From Pseudomonadota bacterium (GTDB taxonomy: Bacteria > Myxococcota > Myxococcia > Myxococcales > Anaeromyxobacteraceae), in NCBI GenBank assembly GCA_023419875.1, contig JAEZXM010000437.1, positions 1 to 13,220 on the forward strand: a stretch of DNA of 13,220 nt. The letters run 5' to 3'. Made by a program: the position numbers and the translations under genes. Positions 6,022-12,357 of this stretch are shown one piece after another; position 1 is the first letter of the stretch, and every line of letters begins with the position of its first letter. Under the pieces are notes generated by a model. It was given only the letters and a program-made list of their open reading frames with translations, ran no database searches and was not told where the DNA came from.

Positions 6022-7371
6022 ATGTCCCGTTCTCGCTTCGCTCTCGGCCGCGCCCGCCCCGCCGCCCGCGCCCTCGCCTACTCGCTCTCCCTGGCCTTCC
6101 TCCTCCTCCTCGTTCTCGCCACGCCGCCCGCACCCCGCGCGGCGCCCGGCGCGGAAGCGCCCGCGGGCGCCCGCGGCGCGTACTTCACCGGCGAGTACCC
6201 GAACCTTTTCGTCGAGCTGCTCGGGAAGAAGCCGAAGGAGGTCCAGGCCCGCGTCCTCGCGGCGTACGAGCGGCTCTTCGAGGGCGACGAGGACGAGCGC
6301 GTCTACTACCCGGTCGGCGAGGACATGGCCTACATCTTCGACGTCGGGAGCGGCGACATCCGCAGCGAGGGGATGTCGTACGGCATGATGATCGCGGTCC
6401 AGCTCGATCGCCGCGAGGTCTTCGACCGGCTCTGGCGCTTCGCCAGGAAGTACATGCGCCACGACCGGGGACCGTTCCAGGGCTACTTCGCCTGGCACGT
6501 CCGCGCCGAGAAGGATCCCAAGGGTCCGCTCGGCGAGAAGATCTCCGACAACCCGGCCTCGGACGGAGAGGCCTGGTTCGCGACCGCGCTCTTCTTCGCC
6601 GCGCACCGCTGGGGCACGAGCGGCGGGATCGATTACCGGGCGGAGGCCCAGGCGATCCTCGACGTGATGCTGCACAAGCACGAGCAGAAGGACCGCGGCG
6701 ACGTCACGAACATGTTCGACCGCAAGACGAAGCTCATCGTCTTCGTGCCGCAGGGACGAGAGGCGGAGTTCACCGATCCGTCGTACCAGGTCCCCCACTT
6801 CATCGAGCTCTGGGCGCGATGGGCGAAGCGCGACCGCGCCTTCTGGTGCGAGGCCGCCGCGGCGAGCCGGGCCCACCTCCGCGCCGCGACGCACCCGAAG
6901 ACCGGGCTCGCCCCCGACTACGCGACCTTCGACGGGAAGCCCCACGACGCCGGCCCGGAGAACCCCGGCCACGCCGACTTCCGCTACGACGCCTTCCGCG
7001 TCGCGTCCAACGTCGCCGTGGACCACCTCTGGTTCCGCAAGGACCCCTGGCAGGTCGAGCAGAGCGATCGGCTGCTCTCGTTCTTCGACGCGCGGGGCCC
7101 GAACTACAACGCGCTCTACAAGGTCGACGGAACGCCCATCGCCAGCCACCCCCGCGGCGTCGGCCTCGCCGCCATGAACGCCGCCGCCGCGCTCGCCGCG
7201 AAGGACCCGGACCTGCGCGAGCAGTTCGTGGAGGAGCTCTGGCGGATGTCGGCGCCGATGGGCAAGTGGCGCTACTACGACGGCATGCTCTACCTCCTGG
7301 GCATGCTCCAGGTGAGCGGGAACTACCGCGTGTACCACCCGGCAAGCGGACCGGTCGCCGCCTGCGAGTGA
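6022..7371 (+). CDS. Exported glycoside hydrolase family 8 enzyme, reducing-end xylose-releasing exo-oligoxylanase (Rex)-like
   Basis: GH8 inverting glycosidase of 449 aa; Rex enzymes (EC 3.2.1.156) remove xylose from the reducing end of xylo-oligosaccharides. The mature protein starts with AYFTGEYPNLF (about 53) and runs collinear with what I recall of the Bacillus halodurans Rex through to SGNYRVYHP near the end. Catalytic acid: Glu116 in SEGMSYGMM. Asp181 in SDGEAWF is the conserved substrate-contact acid. Catalytic base: Asp323 in YDAFRVASN. Residues 1-42 are a signal peptide (Arg-rich start, then SLSLAFLLLLVLA), whereas the Bacillus enzyme is intracellular, so this one acts in the periplasm or outside. 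The loop that limits binding beyond subsite +1 in Rex reads IASHPRGVGL (373-381) here, with the His displaced. There is no Shine-Dalgarno before the ATG, but the signal peptide begins exactly there. A broader endo-xylanase activity remains possible. Confidence 0.88.
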   Translation: MSRSRFALGRARPAARALAYSLSLAFLLLLVLATPPAPRAAPGAEAPAGARGAYFTGEYPNLFVELLGKKPKEVQARVLAAYERLFEGDEDERVYYPVGEDMAYIFDVGSGDIRSEGMSYGMMIAVQLDRREVFDRLWRFARKYMRHDRGPFQGYFAWHVRAEKDPKGPLGEKISDNPASDGEAWFATALFFAAHRWGTSGGIDYRAEAQAILDVMLHKHEQKDRGDVTNMFDRKTKLIVFVPQGREAEFTDPSYQVPHFIELWARWAKRDRAFWCEAAAASRAHLRAATHPKTGLAPDYATFDGKPHDAGPENPGHADFRYDAFRVASNVAVDHLWFRKDPWQVEQSDRLLSFFDARGPNYNALYKVDGTPIASHPRGVGLAAMNAAAALAAKDPDLREQFVEELWRMSAPMGKWRYYDGMLYLLGMLQVSGNYRVYHPASGPVAACE

Positions 7372-7389
7372 AGCACCGCCCGCGCGCGA

Positions 7390-7420
7390 CCGCGGGTCAC
7401 GCACACGCACGAACCCGCGG
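7390..7420. terminator. Hairpin between the convergent GH8 and GH10 genes
   Basis: CCGCGGGT (7390-7397) and ACCCGCGG (7413-7420) are perfect 8-bp arms around a 15-nt loop, between two genes that end towards each other. There is no T tract on either strand, so it may act as a weak bidirectional terminator or simply protect the mRNA ends. Confidence 0.45.
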
Positions 7421-7488
7421 CCGAGCCGCCAGAAGGAACGCCCTCGAGGCGGCCGGCCGGCGCCGCGCAAATGCGAGGCGTATGGTCG

Positions 7489-9234
7489 TCACCCCTCCGG
7501 CACGATCGCGATCGCGTCGACCTTCGGGTTTTCCTGGCCGGTGATCGGGACGAACTGGATCTCCACGTTCCCCTGGGCGTCCGCGGTGGCGGCGAACGTC
7601 AGCGCCACCGTGCGATTCGTCGCGTTGCCCGCCGCCGCGAAGATGTTGAAGTCGTCCAGCACCGACTCGCCATTGATGGCCACGTCGAAGACCCGCTGCG
7701 CTGCGGCAGGAGCGTACTTCTCGGCGAAGTAGAGCGTGACGGTCACCGCGCCATTGGCCGGGAAGCCCGGGACCGTGTAGGTGAATGCGCCCCACCGCTC
7801 GGTCTGGAGCACCGCCTGGGGAGGCACGGGGTCGGTCAGGAGCGTGGTGTCGATCGTCGCACCGGTCGCGAACGTATTGCCCCCGTCGAAGTAGACGTCG
7901 GCGATAAAGCTCCCGGAGTCGGACCCGCCCACGTTGATGTAGATGGGCCCCTCCCCGTCCTCGAACGTGGCGGTGACCGCCTGCGACTGGCTCATCGTGA
8001 CGACGCAGGTCGCCTCGGTGCCGGTGCAGGCGCCGGTCCAACCGGAGAAGCTCGCGCGCCCCGACGCCGTGGCGGTGAGCGTGACGACGGTGCCTGTCTC
8101 GTAAGCCGCGCTACAGCCGACCCCGCAGTCGATCCCCGCGGGCGTGGAGGTGATCCTCCCGCTCCCGAGGTCGGCCTTCGTCACCGTCAGGCGGGGTCTG
8201 ATCGGCGGGGCTTCTCCGCAGGGTGCGAGGAGCGCGGTCAAGACCGCGTCGTACGCCGCCTTGGTGTTCCCGGCGGCATCGAACAGGAGCGGGTTCTGGC
8301 CGGCGCGCCACGAGTCGCTGTCGCGCACGCCCCACACGGTGAAGCCCACGCAGCGCGGGACGGCGAGGCAGTCCTCGACGATCCCCCTCCACCAATCGGT
8401 CCGCGAGTCCGCGTTCTCGACGTCCAGCTCGGTGATGGCGACGTCCACCCCGAGGGCGGCGAAGTCGTTCAGGTTCGCTCTAAAGTTGGCGCTGCCCGGG
8501 TAGGGGCTGCCCGTGTTGAAGTGCCCCTGGAAGCCGACGCAGTCGATCGGGATGTCCCGCTCCTTCATGTCGCGGACCATGGCGAGGACGTCCTTCGTCT
8601 TCTGCCAGTCCCGGTTGTCGATGTTGTAGTCGTTGTAGCAGAGCTTGGCGGCGGGGTCGGCCTTGCGAGCCGTCTGGAACGCCACGTCGATCCAGTCCTC
8701 GCCGGTGGCCTGCAGGTTGGACGGGCGGCGCCCGCCGCCGTCGGACATGGCCTCGTTCACGACGTCCCAGTACTCGATCCTGCCGGCGTAGTACTCCATC
8801 ACGCCACGGATGTGATTGATCATCGCCTGGCGCAGCGCATCCCCGCTCATGCCCGACATCCAGCCAGGCTGCTGGGAGTGCCACGCCAGCGTGTGCCCGC
8901 GGACCATCTTGTTCCCGTTCGTCACCGCCCAGTCGAAGATGCGGTCGGCGTTCGTGAAGCTGAACTCGTTCTGATTGGGCTCGGTGGCGTCGATCTTCAT
9001 CTCGTTCTCGCACGTCACCGAGTTGAACTCGCGGTTCGCGATCGTGGCGTACGCCGTGTCGGAGAGCCTGCCCGCGGAGATCGCGGCGCCGAAGTACCGG
9101 CCCGACACGGCCGCAGCTTCGGCGAGCGTGGTGGGAAGGGGCGAGCACGCGTCGTCCCGCTTCTCGGACCGGCACGCGGGCAGCATCGCGATCGAGATCA
9201 TCACGGTGAGTGCACGAAGAGCGGAACCCGGCAT
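7489..9234 (-). CDS. Lipoprotein endo-1,4-beta-xylanase, GH10 with bacterial repeat and malectin-like domains
   Basis: Retaining endo-xylanase of 581 aa that cuts xylan internally. The N-terminus is a type II signal peptide with lipobox LPAC (Cys21); Arg at +2 rather than Asp fits outer-membrane sorting. GH10 barrel, about 40-338: acid/base Glu161 in VVNEAM, nucleophile Glu269 in ITELDV, active-site WHSQQPGW (118-125), and Trp301/Trp309 in VWGVRDSDSW; Cys289 and Cys295 are placed as a likely disulfide. Residues 348-425 form a bacterial repeat domain with four Cys (370, 374, 403, 410) and the GWTGAC core, common in myxobacterial surface proteins. Residues 430-579 resemble malectin/CBM57, starting IYINVGG and ending KVDAIAIVPE, a carbohydrate-binding fold. 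The ATG at 9234 has AGGAAGGA six bases away. It faces the GH8 gene tail to tail with 117 bp between, and probably feeds it xylo-oligosaccharides. Confidence 0.93.
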   Translation of the reverse strand: MPGSALRALTVMISIAMLPACRSEKRDDACSPLPTTLAEAAAVSGRYFGAAISAGRLSDTAYATIANREFNSVTCENEMKIDATEPNQNEFSFTNADRIFDWAVTNGNKMVRGHTLAWHSQQPGWMSGMSGDALRQAMINHIRGVMEYYAGRIEYWDVVNEAMSDGGGRRPSNLQATGEDWIDVAFQTARKADPAAKLCYNDYNIDNRDWQKTKDVLAMVRDMKERDIPIDCVGFQGHFNTGSPYPGSANFRANLNDFAALGVDVAITELDVENADSRTDWWRGIVEDCLAVPRCVGFTVWGVRDSDSWRAGQNPLLFDAAGNTKAAYDAVLTALLAPCGEAPPIRPRLTVTKADLGSGRITSTPAGIDCGVGCSAAYETGTVVTLTATASGRASFSGWTGACTGTEATCVVTMSQSQAVTATFEDGEGPIYINVGGSDSGSFIADVYFDGGNTFATGATIDTTLLTDPVPPQAVLQTERWGAFTYTVPGFPANGAVTVTLYFAEKYAPAAAQRVFDVAINGESVLDDFNIFAAAGNATNRTVALTFAATADAQGNVEIQFVPITGQENPKVDAIAIVPEG

Positions 9235-9362
9235 CTCGCTTCCTTCCTGTGGGTGGTGAGGAGCCGATGGTAACCGCTCCCCGGCGCGAGGGGAACGGGC
9301 GCGCGGCTAATTCGATCCAGACGTGACGTTCCGGATGTAGGCTGCGCGCCTGCGCACGCGCT
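9235..9362 (-). promoter_or_regulatory. Upstream region of the GH10 gene
   Basis: This 128-bp gap follows the NmrA-type gene on the same strand. The ribosome binding site AGGAAGGA (9241-9248) is clear. The sequence between 9308 and 9330 is less GC-rich and contains the motif ACGTGACGT (9321-9329), two ACGT words separated by one base. I see no convincing -35/-10 pair. A small GC hairpin at 9344-9361 just after the NmrA stop could weakly terminate that gene. Confidence 0.3.
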
Positions 9363-10343
9363 TCACGGGAGCGCGACCGTCCCCGGATCGGGCCGAGGTC
9401 GCCAGCTCCTCGCCAGAGTCCCAGGAGCCGGCGGCGTCCAGACCCGCGGCGTCTCGAGCGGGACCTCGCCGGCGGGCGCTGCGAGGAGCGCGGCCCAGTC
9501 CTGCCGCCGCGCCCAGGCCGCGAGCGACGTCCAGCCGAGGTCGCGGTGGTGCGCGCGCAGCCGGTCGACGTCCACGTGTGTCCCCTCGCGGACGAGCCAG
9601 GAGCAGAGCTGGCCGAGCGCCAGATCCCGCGCCCAGACCGCCTCGAGGGGTACGGCGTGATAGGGCAGCTCGCGCCCCGCCGCCGAGGCGAGGATCCGGG
9701 CGACGGCCTCCATCGGCAGCGCGTCCCCGGCGATCTCGATCCGGCGGTTCAGGAACTCCTCCCGGAGCTCCAGCACCATCCGCGCGAACGCGGCGAGGTC
9801 GTCCAGCGCCACCATCTGGAGCACGTGGTCGTGCGGCAGCGGGTAAGCGAACCTGCCGCGCCGGAGCGCTGCCGGCACGATCGCGAGCCAGTTCTCCATG
9901 AAGAAGACCGGGGCGAGGATCGTGTACGGGACGCCCGCACGGGCGAGGTGCTGCTCCGCCTCGCGCTTCGCCTCGAGGTGCGGGACGCCGGTGCGGCGAT
10001 CCGCGCCCGCGATCGAGCCCACGACGAGATGCGGGAGCGCGGCGGTCCAGGCCGCGTCGGCGAGGGCGTGGCCTTGCCGGATCTCGGCGCCGGCGCCGGA
10101 CTCGGCGAAGGTCGTCATGACGAACGCGCCGTCGCAGCCGCGCATCGCCCGCGCGAGCGGGCCGGGATCGTCGAAGCCACCCGCGTGAAGCTCGGCGCCC
10201 AGCCGCTGGAGGAGGCGCGCGTCGGTGCCGCCCGGATCGCGCGTGTAGACGCGGACGCGCCGACCTCGCGCCAGGAGCTGGCGCGCGAGCGCGCCGCCCT
10301 GCTTCCCGGTCGCGCCGGCAACGAGGTAGGTCCGTTGCCTCAT
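9363..10343 (-). CDS. NmrA family NAD(P)-binding protein
   Basis: Rossmann-fold protein of 326 aa from the atypical short-chain dehydrogenase group that includes NmrA-like redox sensors and quinone or isoflavone reductases. The dinucleotide-binding motif is GATGKQG (10-16), directly after the first strand TYLVA, followed by VRVYTRDP (30-37) with an Arg that suggests NADP preference. The middle part has HLVVGSIAGAD (105-114), HLEAKREAE (122-130) and PVFFMENW (145-152), all typical of the family; the classical SDR Tyr-x-x-x-Lys pair is not evident. The last 35 residues are Pro-rich and not part of the fold. The open frame continues 157 codons upstream, overlapping the next gene, but the ATG at 10343 has GGAGGAAG nine bases before it and starts exactly at the fold. 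Function could be redox sensing or a small-molecule reductase; not resolved here. Confidence 0.88.
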   Translation of the reverse strand: MRQRTYLVAGATGKQGGALARQLLARGRRVRVYTRDPGGTDARLLQRLGAELHAGGFDDPGPLARAMRGCDGAFVMTTFAESGAGAEIRQGHALADAAWTAALPHLVVGSIAGADRRTGVPHLEAKREAEQHLARAGVPYTILAPVFFMENWLAIVPAALRRGRFAYPLPHDHVLQMVALDDLAAFARMVLELREEFLNRRIEIAGDALPMEAVARILASAAGRELPYHAVPLEAVWARDLALGQLCSWLVREGTHVDVDRLRAHHRDLGWTSLAAWARRQDWAALLAAPAGEVPLETPRVWTPPAPGTLARSWRPRPDPGTVALP

Positions 10344-10352
10344 CAGACGGTG

Positions 10353-10360
10353 CTTCCTCC
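10353..10360 (-). promoter_or_regulatory. Ribosome binding site that fixes the NmrA-type start
   Basis: On the - strand this reads GGAGGAAG, nine bases before the ATG at 10343. It supports the 326-aa protein over the 483-aa open frame that runs into the neighbouring gene. Confidence 0.75.
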
Positions 10361-10371
10361 GTCCCGCCGGG

Positions 10372-10427
10372 GTGGGCAGGAGCACACCTCTACCTATCTC
10401 AGAGCAGGCGAGCGCACCTCTGCCCAC
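10372..10427. promoter_or_regulatory. Inverted and direct repeats upstream of the NmrA-type gene (possible operator)
   Basis: GTGGGCAG (10372-10379) and CTGCCCAC (10420-10427) are perfect inverted arms. Between them an imperfect direct repeat of about 15 bases, with the pattern AGC-CACCTCT-CC, occurs at 10381-10395 and 10411-10425, exactly 30 bp apart. The position, 29-84 bp before the NmrA-type start, fits an operator or a structured leader. Confidence 0.35.
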
Positions 10428-10452
10428 TCGGGGGGCACCCCCAGGGTGGACC
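10423..10452 (-). terminator. Possible terminator hairpin after the LTA-synthase-like gene
   Basis: GGGGG (10431-10435) and CCCCC (10438-10442) are separated by only two bases, and outer CCAC (10424-10427) can pair with GTGG (10446-10449). It begins a few bases after the stop codon on the - strand, but lacks a T tract and has a very tight loop, so it is weak. Confidence 0.25.
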
Positions 10453-12297
10453 TCACCTCGGCCGAGCCGCCGACGCTCCGGCGTGCGCTGCCGAGTGGTT
10501 CGCGCCGAAGAGGACGTCGTAGACGATCGGCCAGTACGCCTGGTCCACCGCGCGGACCTCGGGCGCGTCGGGCGCGACGACGTTCCCGGCCGCGTCGACG
10601 ACGAGGTCGCGCGAGAAGCCGGGAAACCGCGCGCGCACGTCCGCCAGGAACCCGTAGAAAGGCGGTCGCTCGAGCCCGGCCAGCTCGGCGACGAAGAGCG
10701 GCACGAACGCGGTGCTGAGGAGTTTTCCGTCGGGCTTCGGGAGGGGGAAGTTCGCATGGAGGACGCCGGCCTGCTCGTAGCGGCGGCGCGCCACCTCCGC
10801 GGGGCCCAGCGCATCGTCGAGTAACCCCGTCTCCCCGAACAGCCGGTCCGCGCCGGGGAGGTGGTCGCCGAAGAAGAGGAGCAGCGTGGGCTCCTCCTGC
10901 GCGTCCACGAACCGGACCAGCTCGTCGAGCGAGCGGTCGGCGTCCACGAGCCCCTGCGCGAAGGTCTGGAGCTCCGCGGCGGCGTCGGGGGAGAGCGCGC
11001 CGGCCGGCACCTCGTGCTCCACCTTCTTGTAGCGGTTGGCGCGGTACGGGCCGTGGTTCTGCACGCTGATCGCGAAGATGAACCAGGGGCCGTCCGCGCG
11101 GCGGGCCTCCTCGAGGACCGTCCGCGTGAGCAGCCGGTCCGAGGGGTAGTCCCCCTTGCGCATCGGCTGCTTCATGTCTTCGAGACCGATGAACGCGTCG
11201 AAGCCGAGGAGCGGGTAGACCCGCTCCCGCCCCCAGAACCAGCGGTAGTAGTTGTGGATGCCGGCGGTGCGGTATCCGTGCGACGCGAAGAGCCGCGCGA
11301 GCGAGGGGATCGGGCGGCGCACGTACTGCTGGAACGCCCGCGAGCCGGGGGTGAAGTACTTCACCGGTAGTCCGGTCAGCACCTCGAACTCGGGGTCGCA
11401 CGTGTTCCCGCCGAAGGCGGAGGTGACGAGCCGGAACCCGTGCCCGCGCTCCTGGAGGGCGTGGAAGCGGGGGATGGGGTCGAAGCCCAGCTCGACCCGG
11501 GGGAGGTTGCGCGGGTCCCAGAAGGACTCGCTCATGTACACGAGGACGTTGGGCCGCCGGGCGCCGGCGGCGGCGGGGACGGGCGCGTACCTCTCGAGGT
11601 TCTTCGCGATCGACTCGCGCCCGTAGCCGGGCGGCGCGCGGACGAGCGCGCCCTCCGCGTACATGAGGAAGCCGTAAAGGACGCCGTTCCGCTCGTAGTT
11701 CTTGATCGGGTCCCAGTGAATGTTCCGCACGCCGAGGACGCGGTTGAGCCCGCCGGGGGTGACGCTCGGCGCGGTGAGCGCATACCCGAGGAGCCCGGCC
11801 GCGCACGCGAGGACCGCGAGCCGCGGCAGCGGGCGCAGGCGCAGGTGCGGGATCCGGCCCCAGACGCGGCGAAGGCCCAGACCGGCGAGCGCGATGCCGA
11901 GGAGCCCGGCGCCCGCGAGCCGGGCGTAGTAGCCCTCGAGGGCGGCGAGCTCGCGCAGGAACAGGAGATCGCTGGGGAGGACCGGCTGGTGGAGGATCGC
12001 CATCTTCGCGCGGTTCGCGTACCCCATGACGAGCACGAGCGGGGTGAGCGTGGCGAGCGCGAGGAACGCGGAGTTGAAGAGCGCGTGCAGCCCGGCGAAG
12101 AAGAGCGCGAGGATGGCGAGGTTGACGGCGAAGAGGAGCGGGAGCTCGCGCGTCCACCGCAGGACCTCCCGCAGCGACTGCACGTGGAAGAGCTGCAGGA
12201 CGAGCAGCAGGACGACCACCGCGGCGGCGTAGCCGGCCCAGGCCAGCGCCCGCGGAAGGGTGGCGCCTGCTCGGTGGGTTGCTGAAGCGACATCCAT
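10453..12297 (-). CDS. LTA synthase / OpgB-like phosphoglycerol transferase (membrane-anchored, sulfatase fold)
   Basis: Inner-membrane enzyme of 614 aa that moves phosphoglycerol from phosphatidylglycerol to a polymer or glycan. Five membrane segments fill residues 16-180 (about 18-37, 52-71, 74-94, 124-143, 157-177), as in LtaS. The soluble alkaline-phosphatase-like domain runs from about 250 and has the full metal site: Glu257 in YMSESFWD, nucleophile Thr299 in GGNTCDPEFE, His415 in QNHGPY, Asp478 and His479 in FFGDHLPG. In a Gram-negative the product would be phosphoglycerol-decorated periplasmic glucan (OpgB/MdoB role) or another envelope glycan, not lipoteichoic acid. Two starts are possible, GTG at 12324 and ATG at 12297, neither with a good ribosome binding site; I chose the ATG because an inverted repeat abuts the GTG. 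It lies 60 bp (or 33 bp) after the U32 gene on the same strand, a possible operon. Confidence 0.87.
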   Translation of the reverse strand: MDVASATHRAGATLPRALAWAGYAAAVVVLLLVLQLFHVQSLREVLRWTRELPLLFAVNLAILALFFAGLHALFNSAFLALATLTPLVLVMGYANRAKMAILHQPVLPSDLLFLRELAALEGYYARLAGAGLLGIALAGLGLRRVWGRIPHLRLRPLPRLAVLACAAGLLGYALTAPSVTPGGLNRVLGVRNIHWDPIKNYERNGVLYGFLMYAEGALVRAPPGYGRESIAKNLERYAPVPAAAGARRPNVLVYMSESFWDPRNLPRVELGFDPIPRFHALQERGHGFRLVTSAFGGNTCDPEFEVLTGLPVKYFTPGSRAFQQYVRRPIPSLARLFASHGYRTAGIHNYYRWFWGRERVYPLLGFDAFIGLEDMKQPMRKGDYPSDRLLTRTVLEEARRADGPWFIFAISVQNHGPYRANRYKKVEHEVPAGALSPDAAAELQTFAQGLVDADRSLDELVRFVDAQEEPTLLLFFGDHLPGADRLFGETGLLDDALGPAEVARRRYEQAGVLHANFPLPKPDGKLLSTAFVPLFVAELAGLERPPFYGFLADVRARFPGFSRDLVVDAAGNVVAPDAPEVRAVDQAYWPIVYDVLFGANHSAAHAGASAARPR

Positions 12298-12324
12298 GCG
12301 AGGGCCGGTACTTACCCGAGACAC

Positions 12325-12343
12325 ACGGTCGTCACCAGACCGT
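12325..12343. repeat. 6-bp perfect inverted repeat between the U32 and LTA-synthase-like genes
   Basis: ACGGTC (12325-12330) and GACCGT (12338-12343) pair perfectly around a 7-nt loop. It lies 14 bp beyond the U32 stop codon and directly abuts the alternative GTG start of the next gene. It could be a weak terminator, an attenuator or an operator; there is no T tract. Confidence 0.35.
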
Positions 12344-12357
12344 TCCGCAGAAGATGC

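Noticed and set aside
5818..7470. 550-aa open frame antisense to the GH8 gene
   Set aside because: The sense strand encodes a complete GH8 enzyme with catalytic residues; the antisense translation has no motif.
7471..9273. 600-aa open frame antisense to the GH10 gene
   Set aside because: The - strand frame has the full GH10, repeat and malectin domains; this frame reads as Arg/Val/Asp/Gly-rich noise.
10344..10814. N-terminal extension of the NmrA-type protein
   Set aside because: The extra 157 residues overlap the LTA-synthase-like coding region, are Ser/Arg-rich noise, and a strong ribosome binding site supports the later ATG.
10394..12157. 587-aa - strand open frame in the LTA-synthase-like region
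   Set aside because: It is the frame-shifted shadow of the LTA-synthase-like gene, dominated by Arg/Ala/Pro, without membrane segments or catalytic motifs.
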